Below, one piece after another: positions 19,588-30,618 of a DNA stretch of 64,000 bases. Each line of letters opens with the position of its first letter. Positions within the stretch are counted from its first letter, which is position 1. Where the stretch lies: contig PACL01000064.1 in NCBI GenBank assembly GCA_002700095.1, positions 88,984 through 152,983 on the forward strand, read 5' to 3'. Under the pieces are notes generated by a model. It was not told the origin of the DNA. It saw only the letters and a program-made list of their open reading frames with translations, and did not search any database. The position numbers and the translations under genes are program-made. The stretch is from Fulvimarina sp. (GTDB lineage Bacteria; Pseudomonadota; Alphaproteobacteria; Rhizobiales; Rhizobiaceae).

Positions 19588-19683
19588 TCAGCGGGAACTG
19601 CTGGCGAAGTAGACCGTCACGAGGGCAAGCGTGAGAATGCCGAACGGGTAGAGCAGCATCAGCCAGACGTCGGGATTGGTCAT
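19588..19683 (-). CDS. 31-residue single-span membrane protein
   Basis: The ATG at 19683 encodes MTNPDVWLMLLYPFGILTL... with one strong membrane helix (about residues 7-26) and a short basic end. The ribosome site AGAAGAGAG fits. Its start overlaps the stop of the upstream 70-residue membrane protein by four bases (ATGA), strong evidence that it is translated. It resembles small transporter or oxidase subunits in size only; no family is recognised. Confidence 0.6.
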   Translation of the reverse strand: MTNPDVWLMLLYPFGILTLALVTVYFASSSR

Positions 19684-19892
19684 TTTCGTAGCTCTCTTCT
19701 GAGATACGTTCTCGTTCCCGAATGTATGGCGCCTGAGGCAACGAAGCAAACGATGCTGATCAGAGCGCGCACCCATCCCTCACCGGACGGCGGCTGGGCG
19801 ACGAGGAACGAATTGAGGATAGGTGCGACGCCGCCCACGACTGCGAGCCCGACGGCCAAGCCATTCAGAAAAGTCGCCGTCAGCTTGGCCAC
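19680..19892 (-). CDS. small two-span membrane protein, N-terminus uncertain (possible frameshift)
   Basis: From the GTG at 19892 the frame encodes 70 residues with two membrane helices (about 8-30 and 42-60) and a basic tail TYLRRELRK. The GTG has no good ribosome site. Upstream, an ATG at 19965 with AGGCAGGCGAG before it reads MTLPTNEG in another frame. Removing one base near 19941 joins it to WESPKNRDNAADADREVAKL in this frame, giving a natural-looking 94-residue protein. The gene is coupled by an ATGA overlap to the 31-residue membrane protein and lies downstream of rnhA. Function is unknown. Confidence 0.6.
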   Translation of the reverse strand: MAKLTATFLNGLAVGLAVVGGVAPILNSFLVAQPPSGEGWVRALISIVCFVASGAIHSGTRTYLRRELRK

Positions 19893-19979
19893 CTCACGAT
19901 CGGCATCGGCTGCATTGTCGCGGTTCTTGGGGGACTCCCAGCCCTTCGTTCGTCGGCAGCGTCATCTCGCCTGCCTCTC

Positions 19980-20441
19980 TCAGCCGGCGCGCTTCCTCTT
20001 GAACGGTTCCATCCCGGCCCGTGCCAACTCGTCAGCCCGCTCGTTTTCCGCATGGCCGGCATGGCCGCGGACCCAGTGGAAAGTGACGTCGTGGCGGTCC
20101 TTTTCGGCTTCCAGCTGCTGCCAGAGCTCGACATTCTTCACCGGCTTGCCGTCGGCAGTCCGCCAGCCCTTCTTCTTCCAGCCGAAGATCCATTTGGTGA
20201 TGCCATCGCGCATGTAGTTCGAATCCGAATAGAGATCGACGGCGCAGGCCCGGTTCAGGGCCTTCAGCGCCGAGATCGCCGCCAGAAGCTCCATCCGGTT
20301 GTTGGTGGTGTCAGGCTCGCCGCCCTTCAACTCCTTCTCCTGGCCGCGGAAGCGCAGGATTGCGCCCCAGCCGCCGGGGCCGGGATTGCCCGAACAGGCC
20401 CCGTCGGTGAAGATCTCGACGCGTTCGCCGCTCTCGCTCAT
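19980..20441 (-). CDS. rnhA: ribonuclease HI
   Basis: The 153-residue product cleaves RNA in RNA-DNA hybrids. The catalytic acidic set is visible: Asp in [13 protein letters not shown], Glu in NNRMELLAA, Asp in LYSDSNYM and Asp in NERADELA. Length and the WVRGHAGH handle region match RNase HI. The ATG at 20441 overlaps the homoserine kinase stop by four bases (ATGA), so the two are co-translated. The longer frame to 20588 is a shadow in the kinase gene. Confidence 0.97.
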   Translation of the reverse strand: MSESGERVEIFTDGACSGNPGPGGWGAILRFRGQEKELKGGEPDTTNNRMELLAAISALKALNRACAVDLYSDSNYMRDGITKWIFGWKKKGWRTADGKPVKNVELWQQLEAEKDRHDVTFHWVRGHAGHAENERADELARAGMEPFKRKRAG

Positions 20442-21436
20442 GAAAGTCCCTTCGTCGGCTCCGTCACCGCCGCCTTCTCCAGCCCGTATTCCGAGGCATC
20501 GCGCACGCCCCGGTGGAAGCGCAGTTTCTTCAGATACTCCCGCGGATCCTTCTTGGTGACGAAGCTGTCGTCCGGCACGTTCAGCCAATCGTACAGCCGC
20601 GTCAGCATGAAGCGCATCGCGGCGCCCCGGCAGAGCAGCGGCAGGCTGTCATATTCCGCCGCTTCGAGCGGCCGCACCGAGGCGTAGCCCGACATCAGCG
20701 CCCGGCCCTTGGTGACGTTGTAGCTGCCGTCCTGCTCGAAGCACCAGGCCGAGAGCGTGATGGCGAGGTCGTAGGCGAGGAGGTCGTTGCAGGCGAAGTA
20801 GAAGTCGATGAGGCCCGACAGCTGCCCGGACAGGAAGAAGACGTTGTCGGGAAAGAGGTCGGCATGGATGACGCCGGCGGGAAGCCCGGCTGGCCACTGC
20901 GCCTCGAAATGCGAGAGTTCCGCCTCGATCTCGGCCGACAGTCCCGGCTCGACCTCGTCGGCGCGCCCGCCGCAGCTCTCGTAGAGCGGGCGCCAGTCGG
21001 CCGGAGACAGGCCGTTGCGCCGCGTCAGCTCAAAGTCCGCGGCGCTGCCGTGCATGCGGGCAAGCGCTACGCCGACGGCGCGGCAGTGGTCTGGGCTTGG
21101 GCGCCGCGTCCACATGCCGTCGAGAAAGGTAAAGACCGCCGCAGGCCGACCCGCCAGTTCGCCGAGGGCATTGCCGTCCCGGTCATGGACCGGCAGCGGG
21201 CAGGACAGGCCGCGTTCCGCCAGATGCTCCATCAGCCCGACGAAGAACGGCAGGTCGCCGCGATTGACCCGCTTCTCGTAGAGGGTGAGGATGTAGGTGC
21301 CGCCGGTGGTGCGCAGCAGGAAGTTGGAATTTTCCACCCCCTCGGCGATCCCCTTGTAGCTGGCGAGATCACCGAGATCGTAGCGATCGAGGAAGGCGGC
21401 GAGCTGCGGCTCGGTGACGTCGGTGTAGACGGCCAA
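20438..21436 (-). CDS. thrB: homoserine kinase (ThrB2, APH-fold)
   Basis: The 332-residue product phosphorylates homoserine for threonine synthesis. It is the alphaproteobacterial aminoglycoside-phosphotransferase-fold type: GVENSNFLL nucleotide loop, ILTLYEKR lysine strand, catalytic loop [12 protein letters not shown] and the metal Asp of [10 protein letters not shown]. Its stop overlaps rnhA by four bases, and its start follows the ispH stop by 2 bases. ispH-thrB-rnhA is a conserved Rhizobiales run. The product feeds thrC at 8.7 kb. Confidence 0.96.
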   Translation of the reverse strand: MAVYTDVTEPQLAAFLDRYDLGDLASYKGIAEGVENSNFLLRTTGGTYILTLYEKRVNRGDLPFFVGLMEHLAERGLSCPLPVHDRDGNALGELAGRPAAVFTFLDGMWTRRPSPDHCRAVGVALARMHGSAADFELTRRNGLSPADWRPLYESCGGRADEVEPGLSAEIEAELSHFEAQWPAGLPAGVIHADLFPDNVFFLSGQLSGLIDFYFACNDLLAYDLAITLSAWCFEQDGSYNVTKGRALMSGYASVRPLEAAEYDSLPLLCRGAAMRFMLTRLYDWLNVPDDSFVTKKDPREYLKKLRFHRGVRDASEYGLEKAAVTEPTKGLS

Positions 21437-21438
21437 GT

Positions 21439-22449
21439 TCAGGCTCCGCCGTTGACGAAGGCCATGTCGGCGCTCGTCAGGGGAACGTCGCGCAAGGCGC
21501 GCATCACCGGGAAGTTCTCGTTCTCCTCGACGGTCTGCACCAGTTCGACCGAAACATCGAAGCGTTCGCGAAGCGCCGAAATGATCGCATCGACCAGGAC
21601 TTCCGGCGCCGAGGCCCCGGCCGACATGCCGACCACCGGCGTGTCACCGGAAAGCGCATCGAACGGGATCTCCTGCGGTCCCTGAACGAGCACGCCCTTG
21701 GCCGATCCCGCCTTTTCGGCCACTTCGACGAGGCGCTTGGAATTGGAGGAATTCGGCGCCCCCACGATCAGGAAGAGGGACGTACCCAGCGCCGAGGCCT
21801 TCACCGCCTCCTGGCGGTTGGTCGTCGCATAGCAGATCGATTCCGAAGACGGCGCCGTCATCGCCGGAAATTTCGCCTGGAGTGCCGCAACGATGTCCGC
21901 GGTGTCGTCCAGCGACAGCGTCGTCTGGGTGACGAAGCCGAGCGCCAGCGGATCCTCCGGCTCGAAGTTAGCGACGTCCGCGACCGTCTCGATCAGGCTG
22001 ACGGTGCCGGGAGCAAGCTGGCCCATCGTGCCGACCACCTCGGGATGTCCGCGATGGCCGATCAGCACGACGTGGCGGCCGCGTTTCACGTGCAGCATCG
22101 CCTGCTTGTGAACCTTGGAGACCAGCGGGCAGGTGGCGTCGAGATAGAGCATCTCGCGCTCGGCTGCCGCCGCCGGCACCGATTTCGGCACGCCATGGGC
22201 GGAGAACACCACCGGCTGGCCGTCGTCGGGGATGTCGTCGAGCTCCTTGACGAAGATCGCGCCCATGTCGCGCAGGCCGTCGACGACGTATTTGTTATGG
22301 ACGATCTCGTGCCGGACATAGACCGGCGCGCCGTATTTCTTCAGCGCCAGAACAACGATCTGGATCGCCCGGTCGACGCCCGCGCAGAAGCCGCGCGGCT
22401 CGCACAGGCGCAGGGTCAGCTTCGGCTTCGTCGGCTCCAGAAGGGACAC
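21439..22449 (-). CDS. ispH: 4-hydroxy-3-methylbut-2-enyl diphosphate reductase
   Basis: The 336-residue product is the last enzyme of the MEP isoprenoid pathway, making IPP and DMAPP. The three iron-sulfur cysteines lie in [24 protein letters not shown] and [10 protein letters not shown], and the substrate-binding motif [11 protein letters not shown] is intact. Length is normal. It heads the ispH-thrB-rnhA run. A two-copy 15-base tandem repeat lies just upstream of its start. Confidence 0.97.
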   Translation of the reverse strand: MSLLEPTKPKLTLRLCEPRGFCAGVDRAIQIVVLALKKYGAPVYVRHEIVHNKYVVDGLRDMGAIFVKELDDIPDDGQPVVFSAHGVPKSVPAAAAEREMLYLDATCPLVSKVHKQAMLHVKRGRHVVLIGHRGHPEVVGTMGQLAPGTVSLIETVADVANFEPEDPLALGFVTQTTLSLDDTADIVAALQAKFPAMTAPSSESICYATTNRQEAVKASALGTSLFLIVGAPNSSNSKRLVEVAEKAGSAKGVLVQGPQEIPFDALSGDTPVVGMSAGASAPEVLVDAIISALRERFDVSVELVQTVEENENFPVMRALRDVPLTSADMAFVNGGA

Positions 22450-22471
22450 GAATTCTCCAACGCGGGTCGGT

Positions 22472-22501
22472 GGTCTGTCGGCGGGCGGTCTGTCGGCGGT
22501 C
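22472..22501. repeat. two-copy 15-base tandem repeat upstream of ispH
   Basis: GGTCTGTCGGCGG occurs at 22472-22484 and again at 22487-22499, with a 15-base period, within the ispH leader. It could be a slippage-prone repeat or part of a regulatory site; no function can be assigned. Confidence 0.6.
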
Positions 22502-22581
22502 GGCGGCTGTCCGGTCGGCCAGCGGCGCCGTTGCGAAGGCTTCAGCCGACGGCCCGAATGAAGGCATCCCGGCCCGGCCTG

Positions 22582-23439
22582 TCAAGCGCGGCCGCGATAT
22601 CGCCGCACGATCATCATGCCGGTCATCACCACCAGGACAAGGCAGATGCCGTACCATGTGACGACATATTGCAGGTGATTGTTGGGAAGCGACACCACCG
22701 TCGTGCCGCCGACCGGCCAGCCGCCCTCTGCGCGCCCGGGCCCGGCGGCGACGAGGAAAGGGACCAGCCGGGCACCCTCGGCGAGGGGCACCCCCTCGGC
22801 CATCACCGGCAGGTCCTGCCAGAAGAAGGTGTCCTTGGCCGGCTCGTTCTCCGGGGTGAAATAGCCGGGCTTCTCCGTCGGCGCCGCCCGGGCGAGGCCG
22901 GTGACGGTCACCTCCTCTTCCGGCTGGCCGGCGCGCCGCCTGTCCGGATCGCGCATGTCGTAGGGCACGAAGCCGCGATTGACGAAGACGACGTCGCCGT
23001 TCTCGAGCCTCAGCGGCGCGTAGACGTTCCATCCTGCCTGGCCCTCGAAGGTCGAGAGGAAATAGCGCTCGTGCTCGTTGAGGAACCGGCCCGTCACGGT
23101 GACGGGCGTGTAGTCGATCGGCTCGCCCGCTGCGAAGCGGGTCTTAAGCGCAGCGAGGTCGATGGGCTCGGCATGGATGCGGCTGTCGATCTCGGCGATC
23201 AGCGCGTCCTTCCAGTAGAGGCGCTCCAGCTGCCAGGTGCCGAGGGCAAAGAGGATCGCGATGCCGACGAGGCAGAAGCCCAGCGCCAGGGCGAACCGCC
23301 CGCGGCCCATGCGCGGCTCGCCCGTGGCAGCGACGTCGCTGTCGGATCCGCCCGCGATGGGACCCGTGTTCGCGGGTCCGGCGCCTTGCCGCAGAGCGTC
23401 GCCGCGGCCCTCGCTCGGGGTCGTTGCTCCCTTGCTCAT
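22582..23439 (-). CDS. SURF1-family cytochrome oxidase assembly protein
   Basis: The 285-residue product has the SURF1 layout: a variable N-terminus, one membrane helix (about residues 48-68, LALGFCLVGIAILFALGTWQ, ending in the conserved GTWQ), a large periplasmic domain with VNRGFVPYD, and a second helix near the C-terminus (LQYVVTWYGICLVLVVM). SURF1 helps insert heme a into subunit I of aa3 oxidase. The ATG at 23439, 8 bases after the upstream DUF983 stop with GAGTGAGGGG before it, is preferred over the ATG at 23469, which overlaps that gene. Confidence 0.93.
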   Translation of the reverse strand: MSKGATTPSEGRGDALRQGAGPANTGPIAGGSDSDVAATGEPRMGRGRFALALGFCLVGIAILFALGTWQLERLYWKDALIAEIDSRIHAEPIDLAALKTRFAAGEPIDYTPVTVTGRFLNEHERYFLSTFEGQAGWNVYAPLRLENGDVVFVNRGFVPYDMRDPDRRRAGQPEEEVTVTGLARAAPTEKPGYFTPENEPAKDTFFWQDLPVMAEGVPLAEGARLVPFLVAAGPGRAEGGWPVGGTTVVSLPNNHLQYVVTWYGICLVLVVMTGMMIVRRYRGRA

Positions 23440-23446
23440 CGGCCCC

Positions 23447-23845
23447 TCACTCGCCCCGCTCGCCGGCATCCTCGAGGCGGCCCTCGGCGGCGCGGTTACG
23501 ATATTGCAGGCCGATCATCGTGCCCTTGAGAAGCCGCAGCAGCGGCAAGGCGAGAATGAGCGTCAGCGGCAGCCACAACAGGAAATGCACCCAGAGCGGC
23601 GGCGCGACGCTGACCTCCATCCACAAAGCGAGACCGCATACGACGAAGCCGATGATCAGGATGACGAAGACTGCCGGCCCGTCGCCGGAATCGGCAAAGG
23701 CGTAGTCGAGGTCGCAATGGCTGCACCGCTTGCGCAGCGACAGGAAGCCCGCGAACAGCCGGCCCTCGCCGCAGCGTGGGCAGCGGCCGCGCGTCGCCGC
23801 CTTCACCGGATCGGCCTCGGCGTGGAATGCCCTGTCCTCGGCCAT
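23447..23845 (-). CDS. DUF983 membrane protein of the oxidase cluster
   Basis: The 132-residue product has an N-terminal zinc-binding-type cysteine set (RCPRCGEG and KRCSHCDLDY) followed by two membrane helices (about residues 58-78 and 86-106). This matches DUF983, found beside cytochrome oxidase genes in many alphaproteobacteria. Its role is presumed to be in oxidase assembly but is unproven. The ATG at 23845 has AAGGGATATC upstream. It lies between ctaE and the SURF1 gene. Confidence 0.9.
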   Translation of the reverse strand: MAEDRAFHAEADPVKAATRGRCPRCGEGRLFAGFLSLRKRCSHCDLDYAFADSGDGPAVFVILIIGFVVCGLALWMEVSVAPPLWVHFLLWLPLTLILALPLLRLLKGTMIGLQYRNRAAEGRLEDAGERGE

Positions 23846-23946
23846 TACCGATATCCCTTCAAACGAAGAAGGCGGCGGGAGAGGCCGCGCCGCCTTCGTG
23901 ATCGTCACCGGAGCTGGCGGCTCGGCCGCCAGCGATCATTGCGGAC

Positions 23947-24825
23947 TCAGGCGTCGAAGACCGGAGCGCCCCAGCCACCCCAGACATAGACGGCAAAGAA
24001 CAGGAACAGCCAGACGACGTCGACGAAGTGCCAGTACCAGGCGGCCGCCTCGAACCCGAAGTGCTTCTCCGGCGTGAACTGCCCCGACATGGCGCGGATC
24101 AGGCAGACGACGAGGAAGATCGTTCCGATCAGGACGTGGAAGCCGTGGAAGCCCGTCGCCATGAAGAAGGTCGAGCCATAGATCGAGCCCGAGAACGCAA
24201 ACGGCGCGTGGGCGTATTCGATATACTGGACGTAGGAAAAGATGACGCCGAGCACCACGGTCAAGGCGAGACCAAGCTTCAGGCTCTTGCGGTCGTTGTG
24301 CAGCAGGGCGTGATGGGCCCAGGTCACCGTCGTGCCGGAGAGCAGCAGCGTGATCGTGTTGAACAGCGGCAGATGCAGCGGGTCGAGCACCTCGATGCCG
24401 ACCGGCGGCCATTGCCCGCCGAGGACCTGCATCCGCTCCGCCTGGATCGCCTCGTTGGGAAACAGGCTGGCGTCGAAGAAGGCCCAGAACCAGGCGACGA
24501 AGAACATCACCTCGGAGGCGATGAACATGATCATGCCGTAGCGCAGATGCAGCGACACGACGCGGGTGTGAGCGCCTTCCTGGCCCTCCTTGATCGTGTC
24601 GGACCACCACGCATACATGACGTAGAGCACGATCGCGAGGCCGAGGAGGAAGATCCACGGCGTGGCAAGGTTGAGGCCGAAGAGAACGAACTCGGCGCCG
24701 CTGTTCCAGCGCATCAGGGAGACGGCGCCGATCATCATGATCAGCGCGCCGACCGACGCTACGAACGGCCAGGGGCTCGGATCGATGATGTGATAGTCGT
24801 GTTTCTTTGCGTGCGCGTCCGCCAT
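23947..24825 (-). CDS. ctaE: cytochrome c oxidase subunit III
   Basis: The 292-residue product has seven hydrophobic segments and the subunit III signatures FFVAWFWAFFDASL and the Glu/His-rich WHFVDVVWLFLF near the end. Subunit III stabilises proton uptake in aa3-type oxidase in the inner membrane. The start MADAHAKKHDYHIIDPSPWP is family-typical. It follows ctaG by 106 bases and belongs to the ctaB-coxF-ctaG-ctaE-DUF983-surf1 series. Confidence 0.97.
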   Translation of the reverse strand: MADAHAKKHDYHIIDPSPWPFVASVGALIMMIGAVSLMRWNSGAEFVLFGLNLATPWIFLLGLAIVLYVMYAWWSDTIKEGQEGAHTRVVSLHLRYGMIMFIASEVMFFVAWFWAFFDASLFPNEAIQAERMQVLGGQWPPVGIEVLDPLHLPLFNTITLLLSGTTVTWAHHALLHNDRKSLKLGLALTVVLGVIFSYVQYIEYAHAPFAFSGSIYGSTFFMATGFHGFHVLIGTIFLVVCLIRAMSGQFTPEKHFGFEAAAWYWHFVDVVWLFLFFAVYVWGGWGAPVFDA

Positions 24826-24931
24826 GGCTCTCCCCGCTGTCTCCCACTCACCTGCCTGAACCGTCTCTACCCCAGCGGACCGAGGGATTCCAGCATTCTC
24901 GTCGCGCCGCCCCGACGGAGCCGCGCCATCG

Positions 24932-25552
24932 TCAACTATCTGTTCCCGCGCCTTGCGAGCCCGGCTTCGGCGCGGCCACCACCGGTGCCGGATCGTCCAC
25001 CGGGAAGAAGGTGTAGGACAAGGTGATGGCCTGCAGGCTCTTCAGCTCTTCGGTGTCCGCCATCTCCGGATCGACATAGAAGACGATCGGCATCTCGACC
25101 TTCTCGCCCGGCTGCAGCGTCTGGTTCGAGAAGCAGAAGCAGGCGATCTTGTTGAAGTAGAGCCCGGCCGCCTCCGGCGTCACGTTGAACAGCGCCTGCC
25201 CGGTGATCGCCCGGTCGGAGGTGTTCTCCACATGGTAGCTGACCGTCGACTGGGCTCCGAGATTGACCCGGACCTCGCGCTGGTTCGGACGGAACGTCCA
25301 GGGCAGCCCCTCGGCGACGTTGCCGTCAAAGCGCACGGTCACCTGCTTGTCGCTCACCGACGCCGGCGCAGCTTCCGCGCGCTGGGTGGTGCCACCATAA
25401 CCCGTCACCTGGCAGAACAGGCGGTAGAGCGGCACCGATGCGAAGGCTGCGCCGAGCATGCCGAAGGCGAAGGCCGCACAGGCGACCGCGATGACGACTC
25501 CGCTCGCCCCGGCCTGGCGTCTCGGCGCCTCGTTCGTCCGCTGATCGCTCAT
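24932..25552 (-). CDS. ctaG: cytochrome c oxidase assembly protein CtaG (Cox11)
   Basis: The 206-residue product has one membrane anchor (about residues 17-38) and a periplasmic domain carrying the copper-binding motif ACFCFSNQ. Cox11/CtaG delivers copper to the CuB site of subunit I. The VPLYRLFCQVTGYGG signature after the helix is conserved. The ATG at 25552 overlaps the stop of coxF by four bases. The longer frame to 25726 is a shadow. Confidence 0.96.
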   Translation of the reverse strand: MSDQRTNEAPRRQAGASGVVIAVACAAFAFGMLGAAFASVPLYRLFCQVTGYGGTTQRAEAAPASVSDKQVTVRFDGNVAEGLPWTFRPNQREVRVNLGAQSTVSYHVENTSDRAITGQALFNVTPEAAGLYFNKIACFCFSNQTLQPGEKVEMPIVFYVDPEMADTEELKSLQAITLSYTFFPVDDPAPVVAAPKPGSQGAGTDS

Positions 25553-25692
25553 GATGCCATCTTCGCGAGTGAGACCAGGTAGAAGATCACGACGAGGGAC
25601 ACCAGAACGACGCCGATGGCGATCGAGCGGTTGCGCCGCGCCCGTTGTTCCGCATCTGTCAGCTTGACCCGCTCCGGCTCTGCCAAGATCAC
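25549..25692 (-). CDS. CoxF-like small oxidase assembly protein
   Basis: The 47-residue product begins at the GTG at 25692, which overlaps the ctaB stop (GTGA), and its own stop overlaps the ctaG start (ATGA). It has a charged N-terminal stretch ([17 protein letters not shown]) and one membrane helix. Small proteins of this type and position, between ctaB and ctaG, are annotated CoxF in Rhizobiales. Its role is inferred from position. Confidence 0.88.
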   Translation of the reverse strand: MILAEPERVKLTDAEQRARRNRSIAIGVVLVSLVVIFYLVSLAKMAS

Positions 25693-26639
25693 GCTCCGCC
25701 CTGGAGGAATGCCATGATCGCCGCATCGACGAGCAGCATGGCGAAGAGGCCGAAGAGATAGAGGATCGAGAAGCCGAAGAGCTTCTTGGCCGGCAGCATC
25801 GCCGTGTCGCCGTCGGCCATCTTCAGGACGCCGAACGCATGGCGCAGGAAGTTGAGCCCGAGGAGGATCGACACGGCGCCATAGGCCGGACCGGCATAGC
25901 CGAAAAGGAAGGGCGCCGCGCCGACGGGCGCCAGGACCAGGGAATAGGCGAAGATCTGGATGCGCGTCGTCCGCTCGCCCGAAACGTTCGGCAGCATCGG
26001 CACGCCCGCCGAGCCGTAGTCCCGCAGCTTGAACAGCGCGAGGGCCCAGAAGTGCGGCGGCGTCCAAAGAAAGATGATCAGGAAGAGGATGGTGCTCTCC
26101 ACCGACACCGAACCGGTCACCGCGGCATAGCCGATCATCGGCGGGAAGGCGCCGGCAGCGCCACCGATGACGATATTCTGCGGCGTCGAGCGCTTCAGCC
26201 CCATCGTGTAGATGACGGCGTAGAAAAAGATGGTGAAGGCGAGGAATCCGGCAGCGAACCAGTTGGAGGCGAGGCCGAGGAGGCAGACCGACAGGAGTGA
26301 CAGCGTCAAGCCGAAGGTCAGCGCCGCCTCGCCGCTCACCCGGCCCGTCGGGACCGGGCGCTTGGCCGTGCGGCTCATGACGGCGTCGATGTCGGCGTCG
26401 TACCACATGTTGAGGGCGCCGGCGGCGCCCGCGCCGATCGCGATGGCGAGGATCGAGATCACCGCCAGCATCGGGTTCATCTGCCCCGGCGCCACGACGA
26501 GGCCGCTCACCGCCGTCAGGATGACGAGCGACATCACCCGCGGCTTCAGCAGCTCGATGAAGTCCTTCGGCTCGGCGAGGCTGATGGCCTCGCGCGCCGC
26601 GATGGGTGGGTTCACGTCTACCAGGGTCACTTCACTCAA
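25689..26639 (-). CDS. ctaB: protoheme IX farnesyltransferase (heme O synthase)
   Basis: The 316-residue polytopic membrane protein is a UbiA-family prenyltransferase that adds farnesyl to heme b. The Asp-rich motif [19 protein letters not shown] and the HFWALALF motif are intact, with about nine membrane helices. It lies between ctaD (309 bases upstream) and coxF (overlapping). Its heme O product goes on to heme a for the aa3 oxidase; ctaA was not found in the window. Confidence 0.97.
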   Translation of the reverse strand: MSEVTLVDVNPPIAAREAISLAEPKDFIELLKPRVMSLVILTAVSGLVVAPGQMNPMLAVISILAIAIGAGAAGALNMWYDADIDAVMSRTAKRPVPTGRVSGEAALTFGLTLSLLSVCLLGLASNWFAAGFLAFTIFFYAVIYTMGLKRSTPQNIVIGGAAGAFPPMIGYAAVTGSVSVESTILFLIIFLWTPPHFWALALFKLRDYGSAGVPMLPNVSGERTTRIQIFAYSLVLAPVGAAPFLFGYAGPAYGAVSILLGLNFLRHAFGVLKMADGDTAMLPAKKLFGFSILYLFGLFAMLLVDAAIMAFLQGGA

Positions 26640-26948
26640 CCTCGATCGTCGCCGGCCGGATCGCCGTCTTCCGGCAGACTGTCTCGCCCGCCCTCAGGCG
26701 AATGGGACGCCGCGTTCTTCTGCCGGTGCCCGCCCGGCCCGAGCCGTCAGTCCCGACCTGCCCGTCCCTAAATGGTCCGAACGCCGGGACCAGCCAAAGG
26801 CACCGGGCGCATCGTCGTCCGGCCTCCGGTTCGCCCGTGCCATCTCAGAGCGAGACTGCTTGCGGCAGGGCAGCCGAGAGGCCGGCCACTTGGCAAAGGC
26901 GCGCCCGACGAAGGCGCGCCAGCCGACTCTCTTTTCCCCTCGCCCCGC
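26640..26948. other. intergenic between ctaD and ctaB
   Basis: This 309-base gap holds a ctaD terminator candidate near its upper end (26895-26920). The rest looks non-coding; short frames are Arg/Pro-rich shadows. A promoter for ctaB is likely here but cannot be placed. Confidence 0.5.
26895..26920 (-). terminator. candidate terminator after ctaD
   Basis: On the minus strand, the two copies of the self-complementary GGCGCGCC (26913-26920 and 26898-26905) can pair as an 8-pair stem with a 7-base loop, followed by TTT. It lies 28 bases after the ctaD stop codon. Confidence 0.55.
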
Positions 26949-29512
<2,564 letters not shown>

Positions 29513-29908
29513 GTTCTCCCTCACACGCACGCCATACCGGATGGAGTACCCCAAGACCCCGCCCATTATGGCGCAGTTCCAGCGTAGAATCGTCCCAAAC
29601 TCCGGAAACTCCGACGCTTCAAATCACGAAACCCGCCCGACCGCAACTCCATATCCCGCCTCGCTGGTTGCGGCAAATGTGCAAGCTGGAAATGTGCCGG
29701 TCGCCGCCATTCGCCCTTTCGGCTCGCGGGGCCGAGCCGACGCTTGCCGCCGCGGCGGAGCGTCCGGGGCTTCCGCCCCGGCCGCTGGCGTCGTAAGTTC
29801 GCCGCCTGCGGGACGGGAACCAGTCGCCTGCCGGCCAGTGCCGGGGCGAGGCCTCGCCCGATGCCCCGAGCCGCGGGGCGGCCCCTTGCAACTGATTCGG
29901 ATGTTGAA
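29513..29908. other. divergent promoter region of ctaC and ialB-like gene with GC-rich stem-loops
   Basis: The ctaC-proximal half is relatively AT-rich. The other half, which would be the leader of the IalB-like gene, holds three GC-rich inverted repeats: CCGGGGC/GCCCCGG (29764-29781), a perfect 16-base palindrome (29844-29859), and GCCCCG/CGGGGC (29863-29879). A three-codon frame ATG TTG AAA TGA at 29901 overlaps the start codon of the IalB-like gene. Confidence 0.55.
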
Positions 29909-30451
29909 ATGACAAAAGCGCCGAGATCGCTCGCCATCGCCGTCTCGCTCGCGGTTGCCCTTGCCGGCGGCCTGTTTTCGGCGGGCGAGGCGGCCGCACA
30001 GGCCGGCGCCACCGGCACGGTGAAGTCGCGGCACGGCGCCTGGGCCGTTGTCTGCGACAATCCGGCCGGCGCCAGCGACGAGCAGTGCGCGCTCCTGCAG
30101 AACGTCGTGTCCGACAACCGGCCGGAGCTCAGCCTCTCGGTCGTGGCGCTGAAGACCGCCGACGGCAAGGCGCGCATCCTCCGCGTCCTGGCGCCCCTCG
30201 GCGTCCTGCTGCCCTTGCCGGACTATGGTCTCGGCCTGATCATCGACGGCAAGAGCGTCGGCCGGACGCAGTTCACCCGCTGCTTTGGCGACGGCTGCTA
30301 CGCCGAGGTGCCGCTCGACGACACGCTCCTCAATCTCCTTTCGACCGGCAAGGAGGCGGTGTTCACCTTCTTCCAGTCGGCCGAGCCGAATGGCGGCGTC
30401 GGCATCTCGGTCGACCTTGCCGGCTTCCAGGAAGGCTTCGGCGCCCTGTAG
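29909..30451 (+). CDS. invasion-associated locus B (IalB)-family protein
   Basis: The 180-residue product has a signal peptide (about 1-31, ending AAAQ) and an IalB-type domain: HGAWAVVCDNP, a Cys pair (EQCALLQ), ILRVLAPLGVLLP, and the paired Cys of RCFGDGCYAEVPL. Four cysteines suggest two disulfides in the periplasm. IalB was named in Bartonella, but homologues are widespread in free-living Rhizobiales and their function is unclear. The leader is unusually structured, and there is no strong ribosome site. Confidence 0.88.
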   Translation: MTKAPRSLAIAVSLAVALAGGLFSAGEAAAQAGATGTVKSRHGAWAVVCDNPAGASDEQCALLQNVVSDNRPELSLSVVALKTADGKARILRVLAPLGVLLPLPDYGLGLIIDGKSVGRTQFTRCFGDGCYAEVPLDDTLLNLLSTGKEAVFTFFQSAEPNGGVGISVDLAGFQEGFGAL

Positions 30452-30464
30452 GGCTGCGGCACCG

Positions 30465-30486
30465 CGCCGGGCACGGGGGCCCGGCG
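30465..30486 (+). terminator. stem-loop after IalB-like gene, possible terminator
   Basis: A perfect 8-pair stem, CGCCGGGC (30465-30472) with GCCCGGCG (30479-30486), lies 13 bases after the stop. No T tract follows, so it may only stabilise the mRNA end. Confidence 0.35.
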
Positions 30487-30514
30487 TGGCAACGCCGATG
30501 GCGCGACCCTATCT

Positions 30515-30536
30515 TGAGGCTCGATCTCGAGCCTCA
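30515..30536. repeat. perfect palindrome upstream of tldD
   Basis: TGAGGCTCGA and TCGAGCCTCA are perfect reverse complements around a 2-base centre, in the gap between the IalB-like gene and tldD. It could be an operator or a tight hairpin. Confidence 0.6.
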
Positions 30537-30618
30537 GGGGCCACCGGGCGCCCTCACCGCCCCGACTTTAGCCGCCCCTCCCCATCAATGCGGCTTCGAC
30601 CGCGAGGAAGAACAGCCC

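Noticed and set aside
19588..19683. CydX- or KdpF-type subunit
   Set aside because: Size is similar, but the sequence does not fit either and no bd oxidase or Kdp genes are nearby.
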